From: JAYWXI01 sp036016955
GTDB taxonomy: Bacteria; Bacteroidota; Bacteroidia; Flavobacteriales; Weeksellaceae
Assembly: GCF_036016955.1 (NCBI RefSeq)
Contig: NZ_JAYWXI010000006.1
Coordinates: 80,130 to 144,129 of the forward strand
Length of the DNA stretch: 64,000 nt
Direction of reading: 5' to 3'
This document shows positions 34,897 through 43,681 of this stretch, one piece after another. The translations under genes were made by a program, and so were the position numbers. Each line of letters opens with the position of its first letter. The first letter of the stretch is position 1. The notes under the pieces are model-generated. The model had not been told where the DNA came from. It was given only the letters and a program-made list of their open reading frames with translations, and ran no database searches.

Positions 34897-35900
34897 AAGG
34901 ACGCGTATTATTGTTAATGACTCCGCATTACTCTATTTATCAGAATATAATCAAAAATTTAGAGCTGATGGGGTACGAAGTTCTTTATTTTGAATCTGTT
35001 TACACAGGATTTAAGTATAAGAATTGGTTTCAAAAGCTTACTAATTTTATAAGAAAAACATTCTTAAACGATAAAAACTACAAAAAACAACTCAAAGAAT
35101 CTCATTTAGAAAAATCTTTAGTGACTTTATTAGATTGTCCTGAAAATTATTTTGATTATACATTGGTTATACGACCAGACACTTATACCCCCAAGATGAT
35201 GGTGCATATCAATAAAATATCAAAAAAAACTATCGCTTATCAGTGGGATGGGATGAAACGGTTTCAGCATTCAGAGGCATTAATTGACTCGTTTGATGTT
35301 TTTGGTGTTTTTGATAATAATGATTTTGAAGTGTACTCTAGAAAACATAAAAATTTATTTTTAACCCATAACTTTTACTTTGACTTTGTCTCTGTACCTC
35401 AAGCCAAAACGATTGATTTATGTTATATAGGTGCGGAGCTGAATAATAGAGTACAAATTATAAATTATATAAGTTCGCTCATAAATGCTACAGATTTTGT
35501 AAGTTATTTTAGAATTTATACAGAGCGACGTAATTTTAATCAAGAATTCCCTGTCATAATAAACAATAAATTATTATCCTATCAAGAAGTTGAACGTATT
35601 TCTTCTCAAAGTCGTTGTATTTTGGACATTAAGTTTCATGCTCACGATGGCTTATCCTTTCGTTTCTTCGAGGCACTGCATTTTTCCCAAAAAATAATAA
35701 CCGATAATCCTACGGTTAAGAACTACGACTTTTATCATCCTAATAATATTCTTATGGTAGAAGACTGGTTTAAGTTGACAAAAGAACAGTTGGCATCGTT
35801 TTTAGAAAAGCCATATACTGAGATACCTGAGTGTGTTAAGTCTAAATATTCCTTTGAAGAATGGTTTAAAACTATAATTTCAATAGAAAATGAGGTGTAA
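34893..35900 (+). CDS. Putative surface-glycan glycosyltransferase, paralogue A
   Basis: 335 residues from MKGRVLLLMTPHYSIYQNII. No named family is certain; it resembles CgeB/RfaS-like proteins of lipopolysaccharide and capsule clusters. It shares with the next gene a set of motifs in the same order: YxxIIKNL near the start, a basic LNDKNYKKQLK region, VIRPDTYTPKM, AYQWDGMKRF (near 120), YFDF, then LSFRFFEALHFSQKIITDNPT and NYDFYHPNNI near the C-terminus. The late part looks like the donor-binding half of a GT-B enzyme. AT-rich. The start overlaps the previous stop. Confidence 0.6.
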   Translation: MKGRVLLLMTPHYSIYQNIIKNLELMGYEVLYFESVYTGFKYKNWFQKLTNFIRKTFLNDKNYKKQLKESHLEKSLVTLLDCPENYFDYTLVIRPDTYTPKMMVHINKISKKTIAYQWDGMKRFQHSEALIDSFDVFGVFDNNDFEVYSRKHKNLFLTHNFYFDFVSVPQAKTIDLCYIGAELNNRVQIINYISSLINATDFVSYFRIYTERRNFNQEFPVIINNKLLSYQEVERISSQSRCILDIKFHAHDGLSFRFFEALHFSQKIITDNPTVKNYDFYHPNNILMVEDWFKLTKEQLASFLEKPYTEIPECVKSKYSFEEWFKTIISIENEV

Positions 35901-36882
35901 AAAGACGATAATATTAGCTATGCCGCAGAGTTTTGGCATATACGAGCATATCATAAAAAATCTCAGACATTTGGATTATGAAGTAGTCGATATAAGCATG
36001 GATGCCGACAGGGATTTTAAATACCCCAATATAGGATACAAAATATATAATTTTTTGAGGAAAGTTTTTTTGGATGATAAAGACTATAAGAAAAAATTAA
36101 AACAAAATAAAGTCGGGAAGTATATCCTCCCCACGCTGGAAAAACTAATTGATAAAGCCGATTACGCCCTGATCATAAGACCAGACATTTATCCTAGAAG
36201 TACGATAAAGGCTATAAAAAGGAAAACCCATTTCATGGTTGGATACCAGTGGGACGGGCTAAAAAGATTTCCAATGGTAAAGCTATATGTCAAGTATTTT
36301 GACCGCTTTTTTGTATTTGATAAAGAGGATTTAGATGGGGGTAAGTATAGTCTTCTGACCAACTTTTATTTTGATTACCCTATACTAAAGGAAAGGATAG
36401 AAATAATCCCAAACTCCGTTTATTTTGTAGGTAATTATTTTGAAAATAGAAAATCAATACTTGAAAAAATAGGAGAAAAGGTTAGCAAACAGGGGATGAA
36501 TAGTCGCATAACAGTTTTATTATCTCCTCCTAATTACGACAAGGAAGGAAGCTCATCCTATGTTAATTATGTCAAGGGGGAAATCTCTTTTGAGGAAAAT
36601 ATCAAGCGTGTCTTAGAATCGGAAATACTGGTAGATATAGTTAACACAGTACATAAGGGGCTTTCTTTTAGAGTGTTCGAAGCCCTAGGGAACGATAAAA
36701 AACTCATCACCAATAACACAACGATAAAAGAGTACGATTTTTATAACCCCAATAACATCTTCGTAATTGAAAATGAGAATTTAGAAGGCTTGGAGGCGTT
36801 TTTGAAAACAGATTATATCATCGATGAAAAAATAAAAGAAAAATACGCCTTTTCCAACTGGATAAAAAGAGTTTTAGAATAG
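35890..36882 (+). CDS. Putative surface-glycan glycosyltransferase, paralogue B
   Basis: 330 residues. Clearly a tandem paralogue of the preceding gene: YEHIIKNLRHLDYEVV, LDDKDYKKKLK, IIRPDIYPRST, GYQWDGLKRF, NFYFDYP, GLSFRVFEALGNDKKLITNNTT, EYDFYNPNNIF appear in the same order. It overlaps gene A by 11 bases. The two probably act in consecutive or alternative transfer steps on the same surface glycan. Function is inferred from context and from the GT-B-like C-terminal half. Confidence 0.6.
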   Translation: MRCKKTIILAMPQSFGIYEHIIKNLRHLDYEVVDISMDADRDFKYPNIGYKIYNFLRKVFLDDKDYKKKLKQNKVGKYILPTLEKLIDKADYALIIRPDIYPRSTIKAIKRKTHFMVGYQWDGLKRFPMVKLYVKYFDRFFVFDKEDLDGGKYSLLTNFYFDYPILKERIEIIPNSVYFVGNYFENRKSILEKIGEKVSKQGMNSRITVLLSPPNYDKEGSSSYVNYVKGEISFEENIKRVLESEILVDIVNTVHKGLSFRVFEALGNDKKLITNNTTIKEYDFYNPNNIFVIENENLEGLEAFLKTDYIIDEKIKEKYAFSNWIKRVLE

Positions 36883-36904
36883 CTGGTTTTAATAATGATA
36901 AATA

Positions 36905-37735
36905 ATGGATAACTTAAATCTTGTTTCTGTAATCATACCGTGCTATAATAGTGCAAACTACATTCAGGAGACCCTAACATCTGTAAGAGAACAATCTTAC
37001 TCTAATGTTGAAATCATCGTTGTGGATGATGGCTCTTTGGATAATCTGCCAGATATTATGGAAAAAGAGATGCAAAAAGATTCTAGGGTCTCATTTTTTA
37101 GACAGAGTAATAAGGGGCAATCAATGGCAAGGCAGTTAGGTGTAGAAAAATCAAAAGGTAAATATCTATTGTTTTTAGATTCAGATGATAAAATACATCA
37201 TTCCTACATACAGAAAGCTGTAGAAATTCTAGATAAAAATCCAGAAGTGGGAATAGTAACTTGTAAAGCTCATTTTTTTGATAAAATGGATGGAGAATGG
37301 GAACTCCCAGAATATGTGTTAGCTGATTTCTTGATACAAAATAGTATATTTATAACCTCTCTGATTAGGAAAGAAGATTTTCAAGAAATAGGAGGGTTTG
37401 ATTCGAGTTTAACATTTTATGAAGATTGGGACATCTTTTTATCTCTCATTGAGAGAGGGAAAACAGTGTGCCGAATTCCTGAAGTTCTATTCTATTACAG
37501 AAAGAGAGAAAATGAGACATCAGTTACCGATAATGCGTTGAAAGATAGGTATATCTTGTCTTATAATAAAAAGAAAATTTATTGCAAACACTACCAACTT
37601 TACGAGAAAAATGGACTAGGGATTGATGTATTGTTTAACAATAAAGTTGAAAGTGATAAGTATAAACGCAAATATTATTCTGTATGGTATAGGTATATCT
37701 TTTACAGAATATTTAATCCCAAAAAACTATTATAG
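36905..37735 (+). CDS. Family 2 glycosyltransferase
   Basis: 276 residues: VSVIIPCYNSANYIQETL, IVVDDGSLDNL, GQSMARQLGVEKSKGKYLLFLDSDDK (metal-binding DSDD) and FDSSLTFYEDWDIFLSLIERG (catalytic-base region ExW). Cytoplasmic sugar transferase, last gene of the plus-strand AT-rich glycan island. The 120 bases after it up to the cupin gene hold nothing recognisable. Confidence 0.87.
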   Translation: MDNLNLVSVIIPCYNSANYIQETLTSVREQSYSNVEIIVVDDGSLDNLPDIMEKEMQKDSRVSFFRQSNKGQSMARQLGVEKSKGKYLLFLDSDDKIHHSYIQKAVEILDKNPEVGIVTCKAHFFDKMDGEWELPEYVLADFLIQNSIFITSLIRKEDFQEIGGFDSSLTFYEDWDIFLSLIERGKTVCRIPEVLFYYRKRENETSVTDNALKDRYILSYNKKKIYCKHYQLYEKNGLGIDVLFNNKVESDKYKRKYYSVWYRYIFYRIFNPKKLL

Positions 37736-37855
37736 CCTATAATCAAAAAAAGACAGAGTAGCACATGGACAAATTTGTTTTTTTGTTATAGGATGTTTGT
37801 GCTAAATGGATATTAGAAAAAATGAAAAAGAAGATAGAATAATGGAAGTCAGTCC

Positions 37856-38197
37856 TTATCTAGCGTAGTCATCTTGTAATCTTACAATATCATCCTCTCC
37901 GAAGTAAGTCCCCGTCTGAACCTCCACAAAGACAAGAAGTTCTTTCGCCCGATTTTCGATACGGTGTTTGGCGCCTAAAGGGATAAAGATGCTTTGCCCG
38001 TATTTTAAAGGATGTTCCTCACCGTCCAAAATCACGACGGCTTCCCCCTGAACCACCGTCCAATGCTCTTGCCTCTTATGATGGTACTGGTAAGATAGAC
38101 GCTGCCCGGGATTAACCTCAATTTTTTTCAGTTTAAAGTGCTCCTCGTCCTGCAATACATAATATTTCCCCCAAGGTCTTTCTCCTATTTCCAACAT
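37856..38197 (-). CDS. Cupin-domain protein, mannose-6-phosphate isomerase type II-like
   Basis: 113 residues from MLEIGERPWGKYYVL. RPWGxY opening, GQRLSYQYHHKRQEHWTVV with metal-binding His residues, GQSIFIPLGAKHRIEN and VEVQTGTYFGEDDIVRLQDDY are the C-terminal isomerase domain of GDP-mannose pyrophosphorylase/phosphomannose isomerase (ManC-type), found here alone. Stand-alone versions occur in Bacteroidota. It may supply mannose-derived donors to the adjoining glycan island. Confidence 0.85.
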   Translation of the reverse strand: MLEIGERPWGKYYVLQDEEHFKLKKIEVNPGQRLSYQYHHKRQEHWTVVQGEAVVILDGEEHPLKYGQSIFIPLGAKHRIENRAKELLVFVEVQTGTYFGEDDIVRLQDDYAR

Positions 38198-38301
38198 GAT
38201 TTTCTTTATTTTTTCAAACCACAAAAGTACAAAATTTCACTTACACCATCACCGAACGCCAATTTCTTCCCAATCAAAAAGAAACAAGGCCGCTCTCAAT
38301 A

Positions 38302-38334
38302 AAAAAACCGATAATCGTAATGATTATCGGTTTT
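38302..38334 (-). terminator. Terminator after tRNA-Leu
   Basis: Perfect 13-base stem AAAACCGATAATC / GATTATCGGTTTT followed by T residues on the minus strand, two bases past the tRNA. Confidence 0.85.
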
Positions 38335-38335
38335 G

Positions 38336-38416
38336 TACCCAGGACCGGGATCGAACCGGTACTCCAAAGGAACTGGTGTTTGAGACCAGCGCGTCTACCA
38401 ATTCCGCCACCTGGGC
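38336..38416 (-). tRNA. tRNA-Leu (anticodon CAA)
   Basis: Acceptor GCCCAGG pairs with CCTGGGT (one G-T pair), anticodon loop CTCAAAC gives CAA, and the long variable arm (TTCCTTTGGAGTACC) is that of a class II tRNA. Reads UUG. CCA is not encoded. Confidence 0.94.
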
Positions 38417-38431
38417 TCGTCATTGAGTTTG

Positions 38432-38462
38432 CAAATATAAAACTTTTTCTAAACGTTCCAAA
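38432..38462 (-). promoter_or_regulatory. Promoter of tRNA-Leu
   Basis: Minus-strand TTTG (38462-38459), 19 bases, TATATTTG (38439-38432), 15 bases before the tRNA. Confidence 0.7.
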
Positions 38463-38480
38463 ACATTTTTATCTTTTTTT

Positions 38481-39248
38481 TCAAAAAAATAATTCCAATC
38501 CGTCGTAAGCCTGATGAACATTAGAAGGAAGACGATTTTCCTCTTCTAAATAGCGTCCGAAATGATGGCTAATATGCGTCAAATACATTTTTTTCGGCTT
38601 CAATTCGTCATTCAGAGCCAAAACTTCGGGAAGAATAAAATGAGCCGGATGGGGTTTCTCCTTTCGGATGCAGTTTAAAACAAGAATATCGAGGTTTTTC
38701 AATTTTTCTTTTTCCTCCTGAGAAATAAAACTCGCATCGGTTACGTAAGCCGCTGCCCCAAAACGATACCCATAGATTTCCATTTGATAATGCCTCACCT
38801 CGATAGGAAGCACCATGGTTCCCGCAATTTCAACCGCCTGATTTTCCAATGCAAAAAGATCGAACGCCGGCGCCCCCGGATAACGTTCCTCGGCAAAAGC
38901 ATAAGGAAAACGCCGCCGAACCTCCTCACAAACACGAGCCTTCCCATAAACCGCAATGTTCTGCCCGGTTTTAAAAATAATGGGACGCAAATCGTCCAGC
39001 CCAATCACATGATCGTTATGCTCATGAGTCAATAGAAGAGCATCCACATGAGATTCTCCAAAATCCAGCATCTGACGGCGAAAATCCGGCCCGCAATCCA
39101 CCAAAATTTTCTTCCCTTCATCCGTAGTGAACATCACCGAAGCCCGCATCCTCTGATCCCGAACGTCCTCAGAACGGCACACCTCACAATCGCAACCAAT
39201 AACAGGCACGCCCTGAGACGTTCCCGTGCCTAAAAACTTCAATTTCAT
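38481..39248 (-). CDS. MBL-fold metallo-hydrolase, PhnP-like
   Basis: 255 residues. The metallo-beta-lactamase motif is THEHNDHVIGLDDL; KFLGTGTSQGVPVIGCDCEVC at the start is typical of the PhnP/cyclic phosphodiesterase group, with Cys residues for an extra structural metal. Later metal ligands: VTDAS and THISHHFG. Expected to hydrolyse a cyclic phosphodiester; the physiological substrate is unknown. Promoter box of tRNA-Leu follows the stop. Confidence 0.88.
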   Translation of the reverse strand: MKLKFLGTGTSQGVPVIGCDCEVCRSEDVRDQRMRASVMFTTDEGKKILVDCGPDFRRQMLDFGESHVDALLLTHEHNDHVIGLDDLRPIIFKTGQNIAVYGKARVCEEVRRRFPYAFAEERYPGAPAFDLFALENQAVEIAGTMVLPIEVRHYQMEIYGYRFGAAAYVTDASFISQEEKEKLKNLDILVLNCIRKEKPHPAHFILPEVLALNDELKPKKMYLTHISHHFGRYLEEENRLPSNVHQAYDGLELFF

Positions 39249-39296
39249 CGGTATATTTGTATGATAAACCTCTCCCTTATTCCTTTTTTTGACAGC

Positions 39297-39887
39297 TTAT
39301 TTCCTCAGCTTCCCTTCGGCAACCGCTTTGTCAAGCAGCCGCTCAAAAACGGCTTTCATTTCGTCGGAAGCTTTTTCCACCACACCGGCAATGGTTTTTC
39401 TGACTTGGGAAACTGTTACCCCCGCCTCCGTCCAACTCGTTCCGGCATTATGGGTATTAAGGATAAAAGGCATCAGCCGATCCACCGCATTGGCAAAAAC
39501 CGAATCCGGAGTTTCTTCAGCTTCAAATTCCAGCCACAAAGCCATAAACTCTGCCCGAAGAGGTTCTTCCAAAAGCCCAAAGGTTTCCCGAGCCGCCCGA
39601 AGCTCTCTCTCGTGCTTGCCTTTCATCTTTTCTTCATCAAAAATAAAGGTATCCCCGGCCTTAATTTCTACCACGTCATGAATCGAAAGCATCTTAAGAA
39701 CCCGCAACAAATCGACCGCCTCCCGATTCTTCGCATAAGGATAAAGCACCTGAGCCAATACCATTACCTGCCAACTGTGCTCCGCCGTATTTTCCCTACG
39801 TCTGTCGTCAAGATTATAATTTCTTCGCTCAACATTTTTCAGTGCATCCAAAAAGAGAATGAACTCGATTTCCTTTTCTAACTCCAT
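39297..39887 (-). CDS. HD-domain hydrolase (YfbR-like)
   Basis: 196 residues with HD-domain motifs RRENTAEHSWQVM (His), MLSIHDVVEI (HD pair) and FANAVDRLMPF (Asp). This pattern matches the HD_3/YfbR group, 5'-deoxynucleotidases that dephosphorylate dNMPs. Two residues of the usual signature, HDxxE, are kept. Lies 19 bases downstream of the thioesterase gene on the same strand. Confidence 0.85.
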   Translation of the reverse strand: MELEKEIEFILFLDALKNVERRNYNLDDRRRENTAEHSWQVMVLAQVLYPYAKNREAVDLLRVLKMLSIHDVVEIKAGDTFIFDEEKMKGKHERELRAARETFGLLEEPLRAEFMALWLEFEAEETPDSVFANAVDRLMPFILNTHNAGTSWTEAGVTVSQVRKTIAGVVEKASDEMKAVFERLLDKAVAEGKLRK

Positions 39888-39906
39888 TCTTAATTAAGCT
39901 CCCCTA

Positions 39907-40296
39907 TTACACTTTATTGACTTCCACCGGTTTTTTATCCTTCCCTATCGCCACGAAAGTAAACTCCCCTTCCACCGCCTTTTCACGGTGGTCGGAGTAC
40001 ATCTGTTCCATAAAAATCTCCACACTTACCTTCAGACTTTTATTCCCGATGTGAATGATTTTCCCGATCAGTTCCACGATGGTTCCCGCAGGAATCGGTT
40101 TTTTGAAGTCTATTTTATCACTACTAACGGTAACCACCATCTGACGAGTAAATCGGGTAGCCGTAATAAAAGCCACCTCATCCATCATTTGCATGGCCGT
40201 TCCGCCAAAAAGAGTATCATAATGGTTGGTCGTATTGGGAAATACCGCTTTGAAAATTCGGGTTTCCGCCTGTTTTATTTTTTCTTCTAATGTCAT
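39907..40296 (-). CDS. Acyl-CoA thioesterase, hotdog fold (YciA-like)
   Basis: 129 residues. The segment NHYDTLFGGTAMQMMDEVAFITA is the hotdog thioesterase signature with the catalytic Asp in MMDE; KKPIPAGTIVELIGKI follows. Hydrolyses acyl-CoA in the cytoplasm. Probably cotranscribed with the HD gene downstream and divergent from tsaC. Confidence 0.9.
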   Translation of the reverse strand: MTLEEKIKQAETRIFKAVFPNTTNHYDTLFGGTAMQMMDEVAFITATRFTRQMVVTVSSDKIDFKKPIPAGTIVELIGKIIHIGNKSLKVSVEIFMEQMYSDHREKAVEGEFTFVAIGKDKKPVEVNKV

Positions 40297-40361
40297 GATC
40301 GAAATTTACTAACAAAGCAAATATAAAAAAATAATTCCTCACCCGTTTTCGGCTTTCGTCC

Positions 40362-40369
40362 TAAATTTG
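40362..40369 (+). promoter_or_regulatory. Promoter box before the Sua5/YrdC gene
   Basis: TAAATTTG, 30 bases before the ATG at 40400. Confidence 0.45.
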
Positions 40370-40399
40370 CTACTTTAGCTCTCTCGATACCATTAAGCC

Positions 40400-40951
40400 A
40401 TGCTAAACAAAATCATCGACACATTAAAATCCGGCGGCACTATTCTTTATCCCACCGATACCATTTGGGGCATCGGATGCGATGCCACTAATCCCGATGC
40501 CGTGCAGAGAGTCTTCGAAATTAAAAAAAGAGAACCTCGGAAATCCGTCATCCTTTTGGTCGAAAATGAAAAACGCCTTCAGGAACTGGTAGACGTTCCC
40601 GCCATGGCTTGGGAAATTATCGACCTTTCCGAAAAACCCGTCACCATTGTCTATGATCACCCCAGAGGCCTCCCGAAATCCCTTTTGGCCGAAGACGGCA
40701 GCATCGGCATTCGACTAGTTAAAGACCCTTTGTGTCAAAAAATCATCCGTCTGCTCAATGCCCCCCTGGTTTCCACATCCGCCAATTTCAGCGGCCAAAA
40801 AAGCCCTCTGAAATTCTCCGACATTCCTTCCGAACTCGTTGATGCCGTTGATGCCGTTGTGGAAGCCCATCAAGACAAAATCGCCCAATATTCGGGATCT
40901 TCCATCATCCGGGTATGGGCTGACGGCCGCATAAAGGTGTTAAGAGAATAA
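40400..40951 (+). CDS. tsaC: L-threonylcarbamoyladenylate synthase (Sua5/YciO/YrdC family)
   Basis: 183 residues. Makes threonylcarbamoyl-AMP from Thr, bicarbonate and ATP for t6A37 of tRNAs. Seen: GGTILYPTDTIWGIGCDA (nucleotide site), KKREPRKSVILLV (KRxxxxP region), RLVKDPLCQKII and APLVSTSANFSGQKSP. Short form without the C-terminal Sua5 domain. Confidence 0.92.
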   Translation: MLNKIIDTLKSGGTILYPTDTIWGIGCDATNPDAVQRVFEIKKREPRKSVILLVENEKRLQELVDVPAMAWEIIDLSEKPVTIVYDHPRGLPKSLLAEDGSIGIRLVKDPLCQKIIRLLNAPLVSTSANFSGQKSPLKFSDIPSELVDAVDAVVEAHQDKIAQYSGSSIIRVWADGRIKVLRE

Positions 40952-40973
40952 TGCCTCTGCCCTCGCGCACAGC

Positions 40974-41005
40974 TTTGCTTTTCCGTCTTTTAAACTCTAT
41001 CTTTG
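40974..41005 (+). promoter_or_regulatory. Promoter of the CCA transferase gene
   Basis: TTTG at 40974-40977, 20 bases, TATCTTTG at 40998-41005; ATG at 41048. Confidence 0.55.
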
Positions 41006-41047
41006 CACCAAAAGGATGCGGATCAGGGCATCCGCAATCCGAATGCT

Positions 41048-42481
41048 ATGAAGATTAACCTTGTTCAGAATAAACATTTCAAACTTTTCAAGACCATCGC
41101 CGAAGTCGCCCACCGCAACGGGCAAACCGTTTACATCGTCGGCGGATACGTTCGGGATTTGCTCATGAAACGCCAAGCCCCCACCGACATCGACTTCGTT
41201 ACCGAGCAAAACGGCATCAAACTGGCTCAAGCCGTAGCCCAAGAACTTCATCCCACACTGAAGGTTTCCGTTTTCAAAACCTACGGTACCGCCATGTTCA
41301 AATACGGCGGGCTGGATTTGGAATTTGTAGGCGCGCGAAAAGAAAGCTATGCCGAGAATTCCCGAAAACCCTCAGTCGAAAACGGAACATTGGAAGACGA
41401 CCAAAAAAGGAGAGATTTCACCATCAATACCATGGCAATTGCCCTGAACAAAGAAAATTTCGGCGAACTCATCGACCCGTTTCAGGGAAAAAAAGACCTC
41501 AGCGAAAAACGCCTCCGCACGCCGTTGGAACCACACCAAACCTACAGCGACGACCCTCTGCGCATGATGCGTGCCATCCGCTTTGCCACCACCTTAGGCT
41601 TTAACATTGAGGCCCAGTCGTTTTCCGCCATCCAGGCGGAAGCCGAACGCATCCGTATCGTTTCCATGGAACGCATCATGGTAGAATTCAACAAAATCAT
41701 GATGGCCGAAAAGCCCAGCGTCGGACTAAAGCTCCTGGACGACAGCGGTCTATTGGACAAAATCCTCCCCGAACTCACTGCCCTGAAAGGCATCGAGGAA
41801 ATCGAAGGCCAAACCCATAAAGATAATTTTTACCACACCTTGGAGGTTGTGGACAACATTGCCCTGAACACCGATAACTTATGGCTCCGCTGGGCGGCTC
41901 TTCTTCACGACATCGGCAAAGCCCCAACCAAAAAATTTGTGGAAGGCACCGGATGGACTTTTCACGGCCACGAATTCTTAGGCTCGAAAATGACCAAACC
42001 CCTCTTCCACAGACTGAAATTACCTTTGGGAGCCGACCTGAAATACGTTCAAAAAATGGTACGCCTCTCCTCCCGCCCCATCGCCCTCATTACCGATGAT
42101 GCCTCGGATGCAGCCTTACGCCGTCTGCTTTTTGATGCCGGCGATGATTTGGAGGATTTGTTCACCCTCTGCAAAGCCGACATCACCACCAAGAATGCAA
42201 AAAAGCAAGCCAAATTCACTAAAAACTTTGAATACGTTGCAAAAAAAATAAAAGAAGTTGAAGAAAAAGACCACATCCGAAACTTCCAACCCCCCATTAC
42301 CGGTGAAGAAATCATGCAGTTATTCGGATTAAAACCCGGACGAGAAATCGGCATCCTAAAGGAAAAAGTAAAGGAAGCCATCTTGGAAGGCGATATTCCC
42401 AACGAAAAAGAAGCCGCCCACCGCTTCATTTTATCGGAAGCCGCCGCCCTTAACCTATTCCCGATAAATCCAGAAGAATAG
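41048..42481 (+). CDS. CCA-adding tRNA nucleotidyltransferase with HD domain
   Basis: 477 residues from MKINLVQNKHFKLF; an earlier start at 41003 would overlap the promoter box. Adds or repairs the 3' CCA of tRNAs, needed here because tRNA-His, tRNA-Leu and tRNA-Cys genes lack CCA. Seen: VGGYVRDLLMKRQAPTDIDFV (nucleotidyltransferase, metal DxD), RRDFTINTMAI, DDPLRMMRAIRFA (RNA-binding), and an HD motif in LLHDIGKAPT near residue 290. Confidence 0.92.
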   Translation: MKINLVQNKHFKLFKTIAEVAHRNGQTVYIVGGYVRDLLMKRQAPTDIDFVTEQNGIKLAQAVAQELHPTLKVSVFKTYGTAMFKYGGLDLEFVGARKESYAENSRKPSVENGTLEDDQKRRDFTINTMAIALNKENFGELIDPFQGKKDLSEKRLRTPLEPHQTYSDDPLRMMRAIRFATTLGFNIEAQSFSAIQAEAERIRIVSMERIMVEFNKIMMAEKPSVGLKLLDDSGLLDKILPELTALKGIEEIEGQTHKDNFYHTLEVVDNIALNTDNLWLRWAALLHDIGKAPTKKFVEGTGWTFHGHEFLGSKMTKPLFHRLKLPLGADLKYVQKMVRLSSRPIALITDDASDAALRRLLFDAGDDLEDLFTLCKADITTKNAKKQAKFTKNFEYVAKKIKEVEEKDHIRNFQPPITGEEIMQLFGLKPGREIGILKEKVKEAILEGDIPNEKEAAHRFILSEAAALNLFPINPEE

Positions 42482-42507
42482 CCACTTTTCCCCTAACACG
42501 AATTTCC

Positions 42508-42515
42508 TAAATTTG
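42508..42515 (+). promoter_or_regulatory. dinB promoter box, nearly leaderless
   Basis: TAAATTTG ends only 4 bases before the dinB ATG at 42520, so transcription should begin at or within a few bases of the start codon. Confidence 0.5.
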
Positions 42516-42519
42516 CCCC

Positions 42520-43602
42520 ATGGCCGAAAGGAAAATCATTCATATCGACATGGACGCCTTCTTCGCCTCCGTAGAACAAAAAGATCACCCCGAATTGAAA
42601 GGCAAACCCGTCTGCGTAGGCGGTGGAGAATACGGCGTAGTCGCCGCCGCAAGCTATGAAGCCCGAAAATACGGTATCCGATCGGCCATGCCCGGAAAAA
42701 TGGCCCTCCAAAAATGCCCGCACCTGATTGTCGTCAAACCAAGATTCCAACGGTACAAGGAAATTTCAAACCAAATCCGAGCTATTTTTCAGGAGTACAC
42801 CGATTTGGTAGAACCGCTGTCCCTAGACGAAGCCTATCTGGACGTAACCCAAAATAAAAAAAATAGCTCCTCTGCCAACCAAATCGCAAGAGAAATCCGA
42901 AAAAAAATATACGAAACCACAGGGCTTACCGCCTCTGCCGGAATTTCCATCAATAAATTTCTCGCCAAAGTCGCCTCCGATTACCGAAAACCCAACGGCC
43001 AAAAAACCATCCATCCCAATGAAATCGAAAGTTTCATGGATCGTCTGCCCATCGAAAAATTTTACGGCATCGGAAAGGTAACCGCCAACAAAATGCACGA
43101 ACAGCACATCTTCACGGGAAAAGACCTCAAAGCCCGCTCCTACGAAGAACTAACGTCCCTTTTCGGAAAATCCGGTGCCTACTACTATCACGTCGCCCGA
43201 GGCATTCATCACAGCGAAGTCCGCCCCCACCGCATCGCCAAAAGCGTCGGTGTAGAAGAAACCTTCTGGGAGAACCTCATGGACGAAGAAACGGTTTTCG
43301 ACCAACTCACAGCCATAGCTCAAGAACTCCAAAACCGCCTCCGCCGAAAAGAAGTCCAAGGCCGTTCCCTTACCCTGAAAATAAAATACAAAAACTTCGA
43401 AACCTACACCCGAAGCAAAACTCAAAACACCTATTTCTCGGACGCCGATCAAATCCTTAAAATCGCCAAAGACCTTTGGAGCCTGAGGCCATACGACCGT
43501 CCCGTACGCTTGCTAGGGCTTTCATTAAGCCACCTGAACACCCAAGAGAAAAAACAAGTTTCCGTCCAGTTAAAACTACCTTTCCCGGATCTCGAGCTTT
43601 GA
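42520..43602 (+). CDS. dinB: DNA polymerase IV
   Basis: 360 residues. Y-family translesion polymerase. Seen: HIDMDAFFASVEQ (first catalytic Asp, steric-gate Phe), YGIRSAMPG, EPLSLDEAYLDVT (catalytic Asp-Glu), SAGISINKFLAKVAS, FYGIGKVTA (helix-hairpin-helix) and a little-finger domain. The C-terminus ends VQLKLPF, which could be a sliding-clamp-binding tail (QLxLPF). Confidence 0.95.
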   Translation: MAERKIIHIDMDAFFASVEQKDHPELKGKPVCVGGGEYGVVAAASYEARKYGIRSAMPGKMALQKCPHLIVVKPRFQRYKEISNQIRAIFQEYTDLVEPLSLDEAYLDVTQNKKNSSSANQIAREIRKKIYETTGLTASAGISINKFLAKVASDYRKPNGQKTIHPNEIESFMDRLPIEKFYGIGKVTANKMHEQHIFTGKDLKARSYEELTSLFGKSGAYYYHVARGIHHSEVRPHRIAKSVGVEETFWENLMDEETVFDQLTAIAQELQNRLRRKEVQGRSLTLKIKYKNFETYTRSKTQNTYFSDADQILKIAKDLWSLRPYDRPVRLLGLSLSHLNTQEKKQVSVQLKLPFPDLEL

Positions 43603-43654
43603 AAAACGAAAGATTATCCCCCAAATTATATAAGGATTTTCCCTCCCAATGCCC

Positions 43655-43662
43655 TATTTTTG
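43655..43662 (+). promoter_or_regulatory. Promoter box before the amylase gene
   Basis: TATTTTTG, 19 bases before the ATG at 43682. Confidence 0.5.
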
Positions 43663-43681
43663 ATCTTTTAATAAAACAAAG

